From Acidobacteriota bacterium (lineage in GTDB: Bacteria > Acidobacteriota > Holophagae > Acanthopleuribacterales > Acanthopleuribacteraceae), in the NCBI GenBank assembly GCA_030066195.1, contig JASJCB010000023.1, positions 1 to 61,418 of the forward strand: a stretch of 61,418 nt of DNA. The letters are read 5' to 3'. The position numbers were made by a program, and so were the translations under genes. The notes under the pieces were generated by a model. The model worked only from the letters and a program-made list of their open reading frames with translations, was not told the origin of the DNA and did no database searches. Of the stretch, positions 38,232-46,472 are shown one piece after another. The stretch's first letter is position 1, and every line of letters starts with the position of its first letter.

Positions 38232-39429
38232 AACCAGTTATCGAATCCTCTGCATGGACGGCGGCGGCATTTACGGCCTGACCACGGCCGTCATGCTGCG
38301 CCGGCTCTGTCGTCGAAACGAGGGTTTTCTGGATTTCAAAGTCATTCGTAAGCATTATTTCGCGGGTACTTCGGCCGGGGCGCTCAATGCTCTCCTATTG
38401 GCGCAAGAAGAGAACCCGAGAACGGCTGTCCTCAGTGGAAAATTGGAGCGATTCTGGGCACACCCGGGAATTTATACCAATCAGGTCAACCCCTTCACGG
38501 CCTGGCTCAGTTTCTTCGGCCTGACGGGATGGCACGGTGAAGCCGATTTCGTCCAATTGTTGAAACAAACCTTCGGTGAACACACAAAATTGAAGGACTT
38601 GAAACACGATGTGATGATCAGTACCTTCAGTATGGACGGTTCGCCCCCCGCTAAGGGCATCTACCATTGGCGACCCAAGATTATCTACAGTTTTCCCGAA
38701 AAGGAAGGTGAAGTAGAGCCGGATGGTGAATTACCGGTTTGGCAGGTCGCCTACTGGGCCGCCTCTCCGCCGACGATGCGGTCAGTGCGGGACGGCTTTG
38801 CGGACGGCGGCATTTTCGCCCCGAATCCCTCGGACAATGCGCTCGCCAAGGTAGTTCGCGTCATCCTGGGAGGGGACGGAATATTCACTAACCAGGATAA
38901 ATTGGATTTGAACAGGTTAAGCCGAATCGTCTTATTTTCCCTGGGCGTGGGCCGGAAACCGCCCCGCTACCAATTCAGGGATTTCGACTTCGGCATGTGG
39001 CCCTTCATGCTTTGGCCGACCAACTTTCTGCAAGGTGAAATCTTCCCGCCGACGGTATCGCTCTCCCTGGATGCACCCGGTCTTTATGCTCAATACAAAA
39101 CCAAACTGTTCCTGGGCGAACAGGCATTCCATCTTGACCCGCCCCTCTTGGCGCCGCCTTTTTTTCCACCGACCCTGATCGCCACGACGCTTTCGCGTTT
39201 CGACGTTTATCGAAATTTTTTTGTTTCCGCAATCACCAATCTGATCGAGTCGCCGGAAGCCCAACCCTACCTGGACGAGGCCGCGGACTTTCTCGAAGAA
39301 CACTGGAAGGAGCGGGACAGAAAGGAGCCGGAGGAGGGAATACCCCGAATCCAACTTGACGGTTTTGGGCTTGAAGCGATGCATTCAAGCGCCGATGTGG
39401 AAGCCCGGATCAAGGAAAACCAGGTGTAA
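38224..39429 (+). CDS. Patatin-like phospholipase 4, last gene of the operon
   Basis: 401 residues. CMDGGGIYGLTTA, Ser50 in GTSAGALNALLLA, Asp in FADGGIFAPNPSDNALAK, with the same C-terminal blocks as patatin 3 (LWPTNFLQGEIFPP, FPPTLIATTLSRF). The last 40 residues are a charged tail not found in the paralogues. Start ATG overlaps the patatin 3 stop, so expression is coupled. No hairpin terminator with a T-run is evident just downstream. Confidence 0.88.
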   Translation: MAETSYRILCMDGGGIYGLTTAVMLRRLCRRNEGFLDFKVIRKHYFAGTSAGALNALLLAQEENPRTAVLSGKLERFWAHPGIYTNQVNPFTAWLSFFGLTGWHGEADFVQLLKQTFGEHTKLKDLKHDVMISTFSMDGSPPAKGIYHWRPKIIYSFPEKEGEVEPDGELPVWQVAYWAASPPTMRSVRDGFADGGIFAPNPSDNALAKVVRVILGGDGIFTNQDKLDLNRLSRIVLFSLGVGRKPPRYQFRDFDFGMWPFMLWPTNFLQGEIFPPTVSLSLDAPGLYAQYKTKLFLGEQAFHLDPPLLAPPFFPPTLIATTLSRFDVYRNFFVSAITNLIESPEAQPYLDEAADFLEEHWKERDRKEPEEGIPRIQLDGFGLEAMHSSADVEARIKENQV

Positions 39430-39847
39430 TATTGCATATTTGCGGGCTGTGATCGGGTTGTCTTAGGAACCTATTGCAACGGCAACCACCGGCCTGATCC
39501 GTCGAAATGGGCGCATCGTGGGCCTCGCGGCGCGTCCATCGGCTGTTTTGGACGGGACGGTGCGTCTCGCAACGCGTCCAAACTCGCCGAGCGCCGGCTC
39601 GAAATCTCCACCAACGCGCCCAGAACAAAACGGCACAACCTTTTGAATATGTTGTTCGGCCCCATCTGCCCGAAAAGGCGTGTTTAGCACATTTTCAAGT
39701 TGTCTTTTTAAGTATAGGTTTGATTTGGGGTGACAAACCACTCTTTCGATTCCGAGGCTCTCAGAGACACCTTCGGTTGAAACCGGGCTTCCCGATGAAG
39801 TAAGATGAACCGGCCACGCGCATAAATAATCATCGATGGAGCCGATG
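39430..39847. other. Gap after the operon; no gene recognised
   Basis: About 420 bases. Several open frames exist on both strands, but none has a Shine-Dalgarno or recognisable motif. 39480-39640 is GC-rich, followed by an AT-richer stretch leading to the CRISPR remnant. It may be relic coding sequence. Confidence 0.4.
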
Positions 39848-40438
39848 CATGAACCCCCTCCACAAAGTGGAGGTCATGCAAGCGAAATCACGTTTGGCTC
39901 ATATCAGGCTCAGCAAAAGTTTCAACCCCTCCACAAAGTGAAGGTCATGCAAGTCATACCGGGTTCCGGCCCAATGCGATTAAGTCAAGGAGCGATGTTG
40001 GTGCTGTCCGAATGCCACATGACCTGGTGTTTTGTAAGGCACTGATCTTTTTGCCTTTGTTACCGTCTTCTTATACCCCGAAGGGCGTTATTTAATACCA
40101 GCCTCAGGTTGGTCGTGATGACTCCGTCATCGCGGCCTACCTGGGGTAACGGTCCCCCATTCCCCCTACCCCGGAGGGTGTTGTGTACCTGGATGCCATG
40201 GGACAAACCGGTGGAATCAGGTCATGCAACAAGGGATGGCTGATTCTGCCGGCGCTGCCCATCAGTTTCAACCCCTCCACAAAGGGAAGGTCATGCAACT
40301 GGTGTGAGGTCTCGGTTGATTGCGAGGGCGGATAGTTTCAACCCCTCCTCAAAGTGAAGGTCATGCAAGCGTCTGCGAAGGAGGTGAGTTTTACACCCTG
40401 TGGACCAAGTTTCAACCCCTCCACAAAGTGAAGGTCAC
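39848..40438. CRISPR. Decayed CRISPR array, interrupted, without cas genes
   Basis: Repeat of 35 bases: GTTTCAACCCCTCCACAAAG followed by TGAAGGTCATGCAAG. Copies: 39848-39882 (diverged 5' part), 39919-39953 (intact), 40265-40299 (two changes), 40335-40369 (one change) and 40409-40438 (3' end lost). A sixth, half copy (AGGTCATGCAAC) is at 40219-40230. Spacers: 39883-39918 (36), 40231-40264 (34), 40300-40334 (35) and 40370-40408 (39). They are unlike each other. Between 39954 and 40218 the array is interrupted by sequence containing a REP-like element. No cas gene is in the window. The many degenerate repeats say the locus is inactive or being lost. The direction of the array is not certain. Confidence 0.8.
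40075..40180. repeat. REP-like nested palindrome inside the CRISPR array
   Basis: Inner perfect hairpin GATGAC-TCC-GTCATC (40117-40131), enclosed by a second arm pair CCTCAGGTTGG (40102-40112) and CCTACCTGGGG (40136-40146), and flanked by near-identical 13-mers ACCCCGAAGGGCG (40075-40087) and ACCCCGGAGGGTG (40168-40180). This resembles the dispersed extragenic palindromes common in large environmental genomes. It sits where one CRISPR repeat has lost its 5' half. Confidence 0.6.
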
Positions 40439-40650
40439 GGCGGTCGGGTGCTCTCCAGCCCTCTTACTTATCTAAAAACCAAATCCGGGAAAAGGTTTAA
40501 TCTTTTTCCAAAAAATTTCCAGACGGCGGGCAACTGTAACACCTGTCCGAGGGCCGCAACATGGGTCCGGAAATTAGGTAAAGAGAGCAATGGAAACCCA
40601 TCCGCATTGGTGGGTTCCCATCGCAAATCCTCAGCCGTTGCCGGGCAATC
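40439..40650. other. Short gap after the CRISPR remnant
   Basis: About 210 bases; no gene recognised. The sequence has stops in all frames and no hairpin with a T-run. Confidence 0.4.
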
Positions 40651-40995
40651 GTGCGTCGCCGGTATGCCCTGGTCAACCAGGTCCGCGACATGATTTTGAG
40701 AATGCGGCAACAAAATCATCCCGAGGGGCGTTACGAGCTGGGAGCCACCCAAGCCCAAGCCGCCTTCTTGGGCGAAGTCGACGAGGAATTGATTCAAAGC
40801 CATTCCGAGTGGTGGACCAATCGTTCTACGGCGACCAGGGCGCTGCAACAGGCAGCCCGGGCATTCGCGAAGAGGCGTGAGCAGGTGGTGGAACATTACG
40901 ACGGAGATCTTCAAGAGGCAGTATTCGCCCTGGCCAAGGCCCACGGCATCCCCCGCAACGCTGTCCGAAACATGTTGAATTGGAAGGGCGGTTGA
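40651..40995 (+). CDS. Small hypothetical protein or gene remnant
   Basis: 114 residues from a GTG without a clear Shine-Dalgarno; the frame is open for about 23 codons further upstream but has no ATG there. Helical and charged, with QQNHPEGRYELGATQAQAAFLGEVDEEL and AKAHGIPRNAVRNMLNW; the last part could be a DNA-binding-like helix pair, but this is weak. I do not recognise it. Being next to a decayed CRISPR array, it may be the 3' remnant of a larger gene. Confidence 0.4.
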   Translation: MRRRYALVNQVRDMILRMRQQNHPEGRYELGATQAQAAFLGEVDEELIQSHSEWWTNRSTATRALQQAARAFAKRREQVVEHYDGDLQEAVFALAKAHGIPRNAVRNMLNWKGG

Positions 40996-41146
40996 TCTAC
41001 CGGTTTGTTTGCCTAATCGACCTGCCGATTGCAAGGCGGTTACGGTTTCCTTTTCGGTTTGGCCTGGCGGGGCTTTTTCGTTTTGGAAATGGACCGTCGA
41101 TTCGGGTATGATAGCCATGCGACCGCGGTTTGCGGGGGAGGCCGGC

Positions 41147-42586
41147 TTGCAACAACCAGTAAAAACACGGGAAACGGTTCTTTGTGTTGATCTTGACGGC
41201 ACCCTCATCCGAACAGATCTACTTTTCGAGTCCCTCCTTCTTGTGCTGAAAAAACGGCCCTGGCTTTTGCTGATGCTCCCCTGGTTTCTGCTGCGCGGTA
41301 GGGCTGCCCTGAAACACGCCCTTGCCCGGTACGCCGTCCCCAATCCGGCCTATCTGCCCTATCGTGAAGACCTGGTCAATTGGTGTCGAAAGCAGGCCGA
41401 AGCCGGGATACCCGTCTACCTGGCCACCGGCAGCAACGAGGTCCCGGCTCAAGCCGTCGCCGATCATCTCGGCTTCTTCAGCGGTGTCATCGCAAGTTCT
41501 GCCGAGCATAATAACAAGGGGTCCGCCAAGGTTTCCGCCATCTCTTCAACGGTCGACGAGGCGCCGTTCCGCTATATCGGCGACAGTCGGGCTGATCTGC
41601 CCGTATGGGCCGCGGCAAAAGAAGCCGTTCTGGCCGGTAAGGGGCTGCGTTACCGGGACAAGGTAACGGCGCAAACCCCGGTGGCCGAGGTTTTTGGCGA
41701 TGAACCGAAAAACCGGGTCAAAACCCTGCTGAAAGCTTTGCGCGTGCATCAATGGGTGAAGAATATCCTGGTTTTCGTACCCTTGTTCACCGCGCACATC
41801 TACACGCAAACCGACAAACTGCTCGCGGCCCTGTTTGCCTTCATCGCTTTCTGCCTGGCTTCATCCTCGGTCTATGTCCTGAACGATCTCTTCGACCTGG
41901 AAGCCGACCGGCGACACAAGCGTAAGCGCAGTCGGCCGTTTGCAGCAGGCGATCTTTCCATTCCTACCGGACTGGTGCTGGTCCCCCTGTTAGCCGGCGG
42001 CGCCGTCGCCGTTTCCTTCTTGCTCCCTCTAGATTTTCTGCCCGTCCTGGTTCTCTATCTGGTGATCACGCTTGCCTATTCCGTTTACCTGAAACAAAAG
42101 GCCCTGGTCGACGTTCTCACCCTGGCCGGATTATTCACCATGCGCATCTTCGCGGGAACCTCGGCGCTCACCGTGGAACTTTCCGAGTGGTTGTTGGCCT
42201 TCTCCATGTTCCTCTTCCTGTCGTTGGCCTTTGTCAAGCGTTATGCCGAGTTGCACAATCTGCGCATCCAGGGCGGTGAAACCACGCCCGGTCGCGGTTA
42301 TCGCGTGGACGACGATAACCAGTTGGCAACCTTCGGCATCACGGCCGGTTACATGGCCGTACTGGTTTTTGCCCTGTATATCAGCAGTCCCAAGGTGGCG
42401 GCTCTCTATACCTTCCCCCGCTATCTATGGTTGATCTGCCCTCCCATGTTCTACTGGATCAGCAGGATCTGGCTGGTCGCCAAACGCGGACAGATGCACG
42501 AGGACCCCATCATCTACGCCTTCAAGGACAAAGCCAGTTATGCCGTGGGTGTGGTCGTGATTGCCATGGTCCTGGCCGCTACCTAG
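41147..42586 (+). CDS. HAD phosphatase - UbiA prenyltransferase fusion (phosphoribosyl-polyprenyl-phosphate synthase-like)
   Basis: 479 residues from TTG at 41147, chosen because GGGGGAGG lies six bases upstream; an ATG at 41108 is the alternative. N-terminal HAD domain (about 1-195): VDLDGTLIRTD with the nucleophile Asp, LATGSNE and YIGDSRADLP. C-terminal UbiA domain (about 205-479) with several membrane helices and the Mg-diphosphate motif NDLFDLEADRRHKRKRSRPF, then AYSVYLK and DVLTLAGLFTMRIFAG. These agree with Rv3806c-type enzymes, which attach phosphoribose to polyprenyl phosphate. The fused HAD could remove the 5-phosphate in the next step. First gene of a three-gene operon with DprE1- and DprE2-like genes. 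Confidence 0.88.
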   Translation: MQQPVKTRETVLCVDLDGTLIRTDLLFESLLLVLKKRPWLLLMLPWFLLRGRAALKHALARYAVPNPAYLPYREDLVNWCRKQAEAGIPVYLATGSNEVPAQAVADHLGFFSGVIASSAEHNNKGSAKVSAISSTVDEAPFRYIGDSRADLPVWAAAKEAVLAGKGLRYRDKVTAQTPVAEVFGDEPKNRVKTLLKALRVHQWVKNILVFVPLFTAHIYTQTDKLLAALFAFIAFCLASSSVYVLNDLFDLEADRRHKRKRSRPFAAGDLSIPTGLVLVPLLAGGAVAVSFLLPLDFLPVLVLYLVITLAYSVYLKQKALVDVLTLAGLFTMRIFAGTSALTVELSEWLLAFSMFLFLSLAFVKRYAELHNLRIQGGETTPGRGYRVDDDNQLATFGITAGYMAVLVFALYISSPKVAALYTFPRYLWLICPPMFYWISRIWLVAKRGQMHEDPIIYAFKDKASYAVGVVVIAMVLAAT

Positions 42587-43903
42587 GTGACGGGTATGGA
42601 TACGCGTTCATGGGGGCGGTACCCCAGGCAGGAACAGAAGATCCATCCGGTGTTTTGGCGGCACTTGCCCTTACCGAAGCCGGCGGGCTCCATGTTGCCG
42701 CACGGTTTGGGCAGAAGTTACGGCGACAGTTGCCAGAATGAGGGCGGAACCCTGCTGTTGACAACGGGCATGAATCGCTTGGTATCCTTCGACGCGGAAG
42801 AAGGTCTGCTGTGTTGCGAAGCCGGCATCAGCCTGAGCGATATTTTAGATTTCATCGTACCGCGCGGCTGGTTTCTACCGGTGACGCCGGGGACGCGATT
42901 CGTTACCCTGGGCGGAGCGATTGCCAACGATGTGCACGGTAAAAACCATCACCGCGACGGCAGCTTCGGTTGTCATGTCACCCGGTTCGAGTTATTGCGC
43001 TCGGACGGTTCCCGCCGTCTCTGCTCAGCCGCCGAAAACCCCGAATGGTTTCGGGCAACCATCGGCGGCATGGGCCTGACCGGCTTGATCACCCGGGCCG
43101 AGATTCGTCTGCTGAAGATAGACAACCCCTTTATCGAGGTGGAGAACATCAAGTTCAATAACCTGGAAGGTTTCGCCGGACTGGCTCGCGAATCTGACGA
43201 GAACTACGCCTATACCGTTTCCTGGATCGATACTTCGGCCCCGGGCCGGAAGCGTGGTCGCGGCATCTTCATGCGCGGCAATCATGCCGGTTCGCAATAC
43301 AATCATCGACGTCGCAAGCCGCCTCGGGCGAAAGCTTTTCCCGTGGAGGCGCCCGAGTTCCTCATCAATCCGCTTACCGTGAAATGGTTCAACACGGCCT
43401 ACTATCACAAACAGCTCAGACGCCGAGTCGCCGGGGTGGTGGACTATGAACCCTATTTCTATCCGTTGGATGCCGTCTTGCATTGGAACCGGGCCTACGG
43501 CCGACGCGGTTTCCTGCAATACCAGTGCATCGTTCCCGATCTCGGTACGGTAGCCGCGATTCTTGACAAGACCGCGCAACATGGACAGAATTCTTTCCTG
43601 ACGGTCCTCAAGGTCTTCGGCTCGAAGCCCTCGCCGGGGTTGATGTCCTTCCCGCGTGAGGGCTTGACCCTGACCATGGACTTCCCGGTCAGTGCGCGGG
43701 TGACGGCCATGTGCGACGACCTGGATGTGATCGTAGCCGACGCCGGCGGTTCGCTTTACCCGGCCAAGGACGCCCGCATGCCGGCCGCGCTGTTCCAACA
43801 GTTCTTTCCCCGCTTTAAAGAGTTCGAAGCCTATCTCGATCCGGCCTTCTCATCCAGTTTCTGGCGCCGCGTGACGGCCCGGCAGGAGACATCTGATGCA
43901 TAA
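42587..43903 (+). CDS. dprE1: DprE1-like FAD-dependent polyprenyl-phosphoribose 2'-oxidase
   Basis: 438 residues. FAD-binding domain with LPHGLGRSYGDS, VTPGTRFVTLGGAIANDVHG and GKNHHRDGSFG, the latter matching the flavin-contacting GKNHH segment of mycobacterial DprE1. Near the C-terminus, LYPAKDAR carries the Lys that corresponds to DprE1 Lys418. In the preceding SFPREGLTLTMDFPV block, Thr363 aligns with Cys387 of the mycobacterial enzyme, the residue trapped by benzothiazinone inhibitors (alignment from memory). Oxidises the 2'-hydroxyl of polyprenyl-phospho-ribose to a ketone. GTG start directly after the upstream stop; the 3' end overlaps the DprE2-like gene by eight bases. Confidence 0.9.
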   Translation: MTGMDTRSWGRYPRQEQKIHPVFWRHLPLPKPAGSMLPHGLGRSYGDSCQNEGGTLLLTTGMNRLVSFDAEEGLLCCEAGISLSDILDFIVPRGWFLPVTPGTRFVTLGGAIANDVHGKNHHRDGSFGCHVTRFELLRSDGSRRLCSAAENPEWFRATIGGMGLTGLITRAEIRLLKIDNPFIEVENIKFNNLEGFAGLARESDENYAYTVSWIDTSAPGRKRGRGIFMRGNHAGSQYNHRRRKPPRAKAFPVEAPEFLINPLTVKWFNTAYYHKQLRRRVAGVVDYEPYFYPLDAVLHWNRAYGRRGFLQYQCIVPDLGTVAAILDKTAQHGQNSFLTVLKVFGSKPSPGLMSFPREGLTLTMDFPVSARVTAMCDDLDVIVADAGGSLYPAKDARMPAALFQQFFPRFKEFEAYLDPAFSSSFWRRVTARQETSDA

Positions 43904-44636
43904 CATAATGATTATCGGCGCTACCTCCGGCATTGCCCAAGCCGCGGCGCGCCTCCTCGCAAAGCAAGGCGCTCGCCTGTTCCTGGTTGCACGCAACGGC
44001 GAGGCGTTGAATGCCGTGGCGGAAGACTTGCGCACGCACGGGGCCGCGGCGGTGGGTTCCCGGGTGATGGACCTGAACGATACGGCCGGCCACGGCGACC
44101 TGGTGCAACAGGCGAATGACTTCCTGGACGGCAAGATGGACACTGCCTTGATTGCGCACGGTTCGCTGGGAGATCAAAAGGTCGGCGAGACCGATTGGCA
44201 AACAGCGCAAGCAGAGTTTCAAACCAATTTCCTCAGCGCCGCCTCGTTGCTCACGCACCTGGCCAATCGCTTCGAAGCCGCCGGGAAGGGCTGCATTGCC
44301 GTGATCAGTTCGGTGGCCGGGGATCGGGGGCGGCAGAGTAATTACATCTACGGCGCCGGCAAGGCGGCCGTCAGCGTATTCGCGGAAGGTTTGCGCAACC
44401 GCCTCTACCACAAGGGTGTGCATGTGGTGACCATCAAACCCGGATTCGTGGCCACGCCCATGACCGCCCACTTGAAGCAGGGTCCGCTTTTCGCCTCACC
44501 CGAAACGGTGGCAAAGGGAATCCTCAAGGCCATAGCCAAACGCAAGAATGTGGTCTACCTGCCCTGGTTCTGGCGCTATATCATGTTGGTGGTGAAGTTG
44601 ATGCCGGAGTTCATCTTCAAGAAATTGAAGATGTAA
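43896..44636 (+). CDS. dprE2: DprE2-like short-chain reductase
   Basis: 246 residues, classical SDR: NAD(P)-binding IIGATSGIAQAAARLLAKQG, active site Ser in VISSVAGDRG and Tyr/Lys in YIYGAGKAA. The C-terminus has a hydrophobic helix (PWFWRYIMLVVKLMPEFIFKKL) that may anchor it to the membrane. Reduces the 2'-keto intermediate made by DprE1 to polyprenyl-phospho-arabinose. The pairing with DprE1 and a UbiA gene makes the assignment firm. Together the three genes predict an arabinose donor for a cell-envelope glycan, although no arabinosyltransferase is in the window. Confidence 0.9.
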   Translation: MHNIMIIGATSGIAQAAARLLAKQGARLFLVARNGEALNAVAEDLRTHGAAAVGSRVMDLNDTAGHGDLVQQANDFLDGKMDTALIAHGSLGDQKVGETDWQTAQAEFQTNFLSAASLLTHLANRFEAAGKGCIAVISSVAGDRGRQSNYIYGAGKAAVSVFAEGLRNRLYHKGVHVVTIKPGFVATPMTAHLKQGPLFASPETVAKGILKAIAKRKNVVYLPWFWRYIMLVVKLMPEFIFKKLKM

Positions 44637-44651
44637 CCCCGGCAGGCGTGC

Positions 44652-46361
44652 TTAACCCTCGTCGCCGTTTTTGTAGACGGTCTTGCCGCCGACCACCGTC
44701 ATCAATACTTTGGTCGACTTGATCTTCTCGGCATCGCCGTCGGTGATATCTTGGGAAAGCACCACGAAGTCGGCGTACTTGCCCACCGAGAGCGTGCCCT
44801 TGACGTCTTCCTCGTAGGCCGCGTAGGCGTTATTGGCGGTGTAGCACTTCAGCGCCTCCAGCGGCTTCAAGGACTGCTCGGGAAAGAAGGCCTCGCCGTT
44901 GTCCTGCTTGCGTGTCAGCATGGCGTAATAACTGGGCAGCGGGTCCACATCTTCAACCGGGGCGTCGGTGCCGTTGGTGACCACCGCGCCGGAATCCAAC
45001 AGGCCGCGCCAGACATAAGCGCCGGACCGCGCACGCTCTTCGCCCAGGCGCTTCACCACGAAGGGAGCATCCGACGTACAGTGCACGCCCTGCATGGAGG
45101 CAATCACATCCATTTTGGCAAACCGGGGGATGTCCTCGGGGTGCAGGTGCTGGGCGTGCTCGATGCGCCAGCGTTTCTTTTGGCCGGCCAGAACCTTTTC
45201 GTAGACGTCCAAGACCTCGCGGTTCCCCCGGTCGCCGATGGCGTGCGTGCACAATTGCAAGCCGGTTTCCAAGGCAATGTTCGCGGTTTCCGCCAAAGTC
45301 TCCAACGGCATCACCTTCTGGCCCACGTGGTTTGCCAGGTCGCTGTAGGGCTCCAGCAGCCAGGCTCCCCGGGAACCCAGGGCGCCGTCGATGTAACGCT
45401 TGATGCCGCCCACCGTCAGGTGACCGTTGCCGTAGCCGGTCAGTTTGTATTCAGCGGCTTTGGCTTTCAGGTTCTCGTTGCTCTCGCCCAGCATGACCCA
45501 CAGGCGCATGTTCAATTTGCCCTCGTCGGCGGCCTGTTTGAAGAGATCGATATCGCTGAAGGAACTGCCGGCGTCCTGAAAGGAGGTAATGCCCTTCGCA
45601 AGACACTCTTGGACGGCCAGGTCCAGGGCCTTGCGTTTGGCGGCCATGTGTTGCTCGGGCGTTTTCTTGGATTCATATGCGCCGTGGGCGCGGCGAATGA
45701 GGCGCTCGGCATTTTCCTCGAAGACGCCGATCGCGCGGCCCTTGTCATCGCGAACGATCTTACCGCCTGCCGGGTTCGCGGTCTTGTCGTCCACGCCGCC
45801 CAGTTCCATGGCTTTGGCATTGGCAAACAGGGCATGACCGCTGGCGTGCGTCAAGAGCACCGGGTTGTCGGGTGAAACGGCGCTCAGTTTGTCGTGGACG
45901 GGATAACCCTCCACCGTGACCTCGGGCATGGGGTCGAATTTTTCCTGGTGCCAGCCGCGGCCCAGAATCCACTCACCGGGTTGCGCCTGTTTAACCGCCT
46001 CGGCGACCATGTTCACGATCTCGTCCCAGGTCTTGGCTTGACCCAACTTCAGTTTCATCTGGGCCTCGCCCATGCTGAGCAGGTGGGCGTGACCCTCGAT
46101 AAAGCCGGGCAACACGGTCTGGCCGTCCAAACGCAACAGGTTGGTCTTGGGACCTTTCAAAGCTTCGATTTCGGCCAGGGAGCCTAAGGCCATGATTTTA
46201 CCGTCTTTAACGGCCATTGCCTCGGGGTTGGGCATTGACTCGTCCAACGTGACCAGTTTGGCGCCGGAAATGATCAAGTCGGCGGTTTCTACAGGAGGAG
46301 TCGATACGTTACAGGCTGCCAAAAGCAGCAGGGCGAAGGGGATCGAACGAAAGAAATGCAT
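44652..46361 (-). CDS. Exported YtcJ-like metal-dependent amidohydrolase (lipoprotein)
   Basis: 569 residues from the ATG at 46361; two upstream in-frame ATGs lie within five codons, and GAGG precedes the chosen one. Lipoprotein signal MHFFRSIPFALLLLAAC with the lipobox Cys at residue 17. Amidohydrolase TIM barrel of the YtcJ group: PGFIEGHAHLLSMG (metal His pair), GRGWHQ, THAIGDRGNREVLDVYE, WRIEHAQHLHPED, NGTDAPVEDVDPL. The C-terminal beta part ends KGTLSVGKYADFVVLSQD. Substrates of this group are poorly known. Convergent with dprE2. Confidence 0.87.
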   Translation of the reverse strand: MHFFRSIPFALLLLAACNVSTPPVETADLIISGAKLVTLDESMPNPEAMAVKDGKIMALGSLAEIEALKGPKTNLLRLDGQTVLPGFIEGHAHLLSMGEAQMKLKLGQAKTWDEIVNMVAEAVKQAQPGEWILGRGWHQEKFDPMPEVTVEGYPVHDKLSAVSPDNPVLLTHASGHALFANAKAMELGGVDDKTANPAGGKIVRDDKGRAIGVFEENAERLIRRAHGAYESKKTPEQHMAAKRKALDLAVQECLAKGITSFQDAGSSFSDIDLFKQAADEGKLNMRLWVMLGESNENLKAKAAEYKLTGYGNGHLTVGGIKRYIDGALGSRGAWLLEPYSDLANHVGQKVMPLETLAETANIALETGLQLCTHAIGDRGNREVLDVYEKVLAGQKKRWRIEHAQHLHPEDIPRFAKMDVIASMQGVHCTSDAPFVVKRLGEERARSGAYVWRGLLDSGAVVTNGTDAPVEDVDPLPSYYAMLTRKQDNGEAFFPEQSLKPLEALKCYTANNAYAAYEEDVKGTLSVGKYADFVVLSQDITDGDAEKIKSTKVLMTVVGGKTVYKNGDEG

Positions 46362-46472
46362 GGGTGCCATCCTCATACCTAAGATGATGCATTCTAACCC
46401 AAACGGGCGATAACTGCCAAATACAGGGACACGGCAAAGCCGAGGCGATTTAAGCGTTGTTTGGCCGTAGGT

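Noticed and set aside
20451..39429. Patatins as effectors of a CBASS-type antiphage system (CapV-like)
   Set aside because: No nucleotidyltransferase (CD-NTase) or accessory CBASS gene is present and the patatins are coupled to NRPS/PKS genes.
39463..39741. 92-codon minus-strand frame and overlapping frames next to the CRISPR relic, possibly a transposase remnant
   Set aside because: No transposase motif or terminal inverted repeats could be identified; overlapping frames on both strands look equally open.
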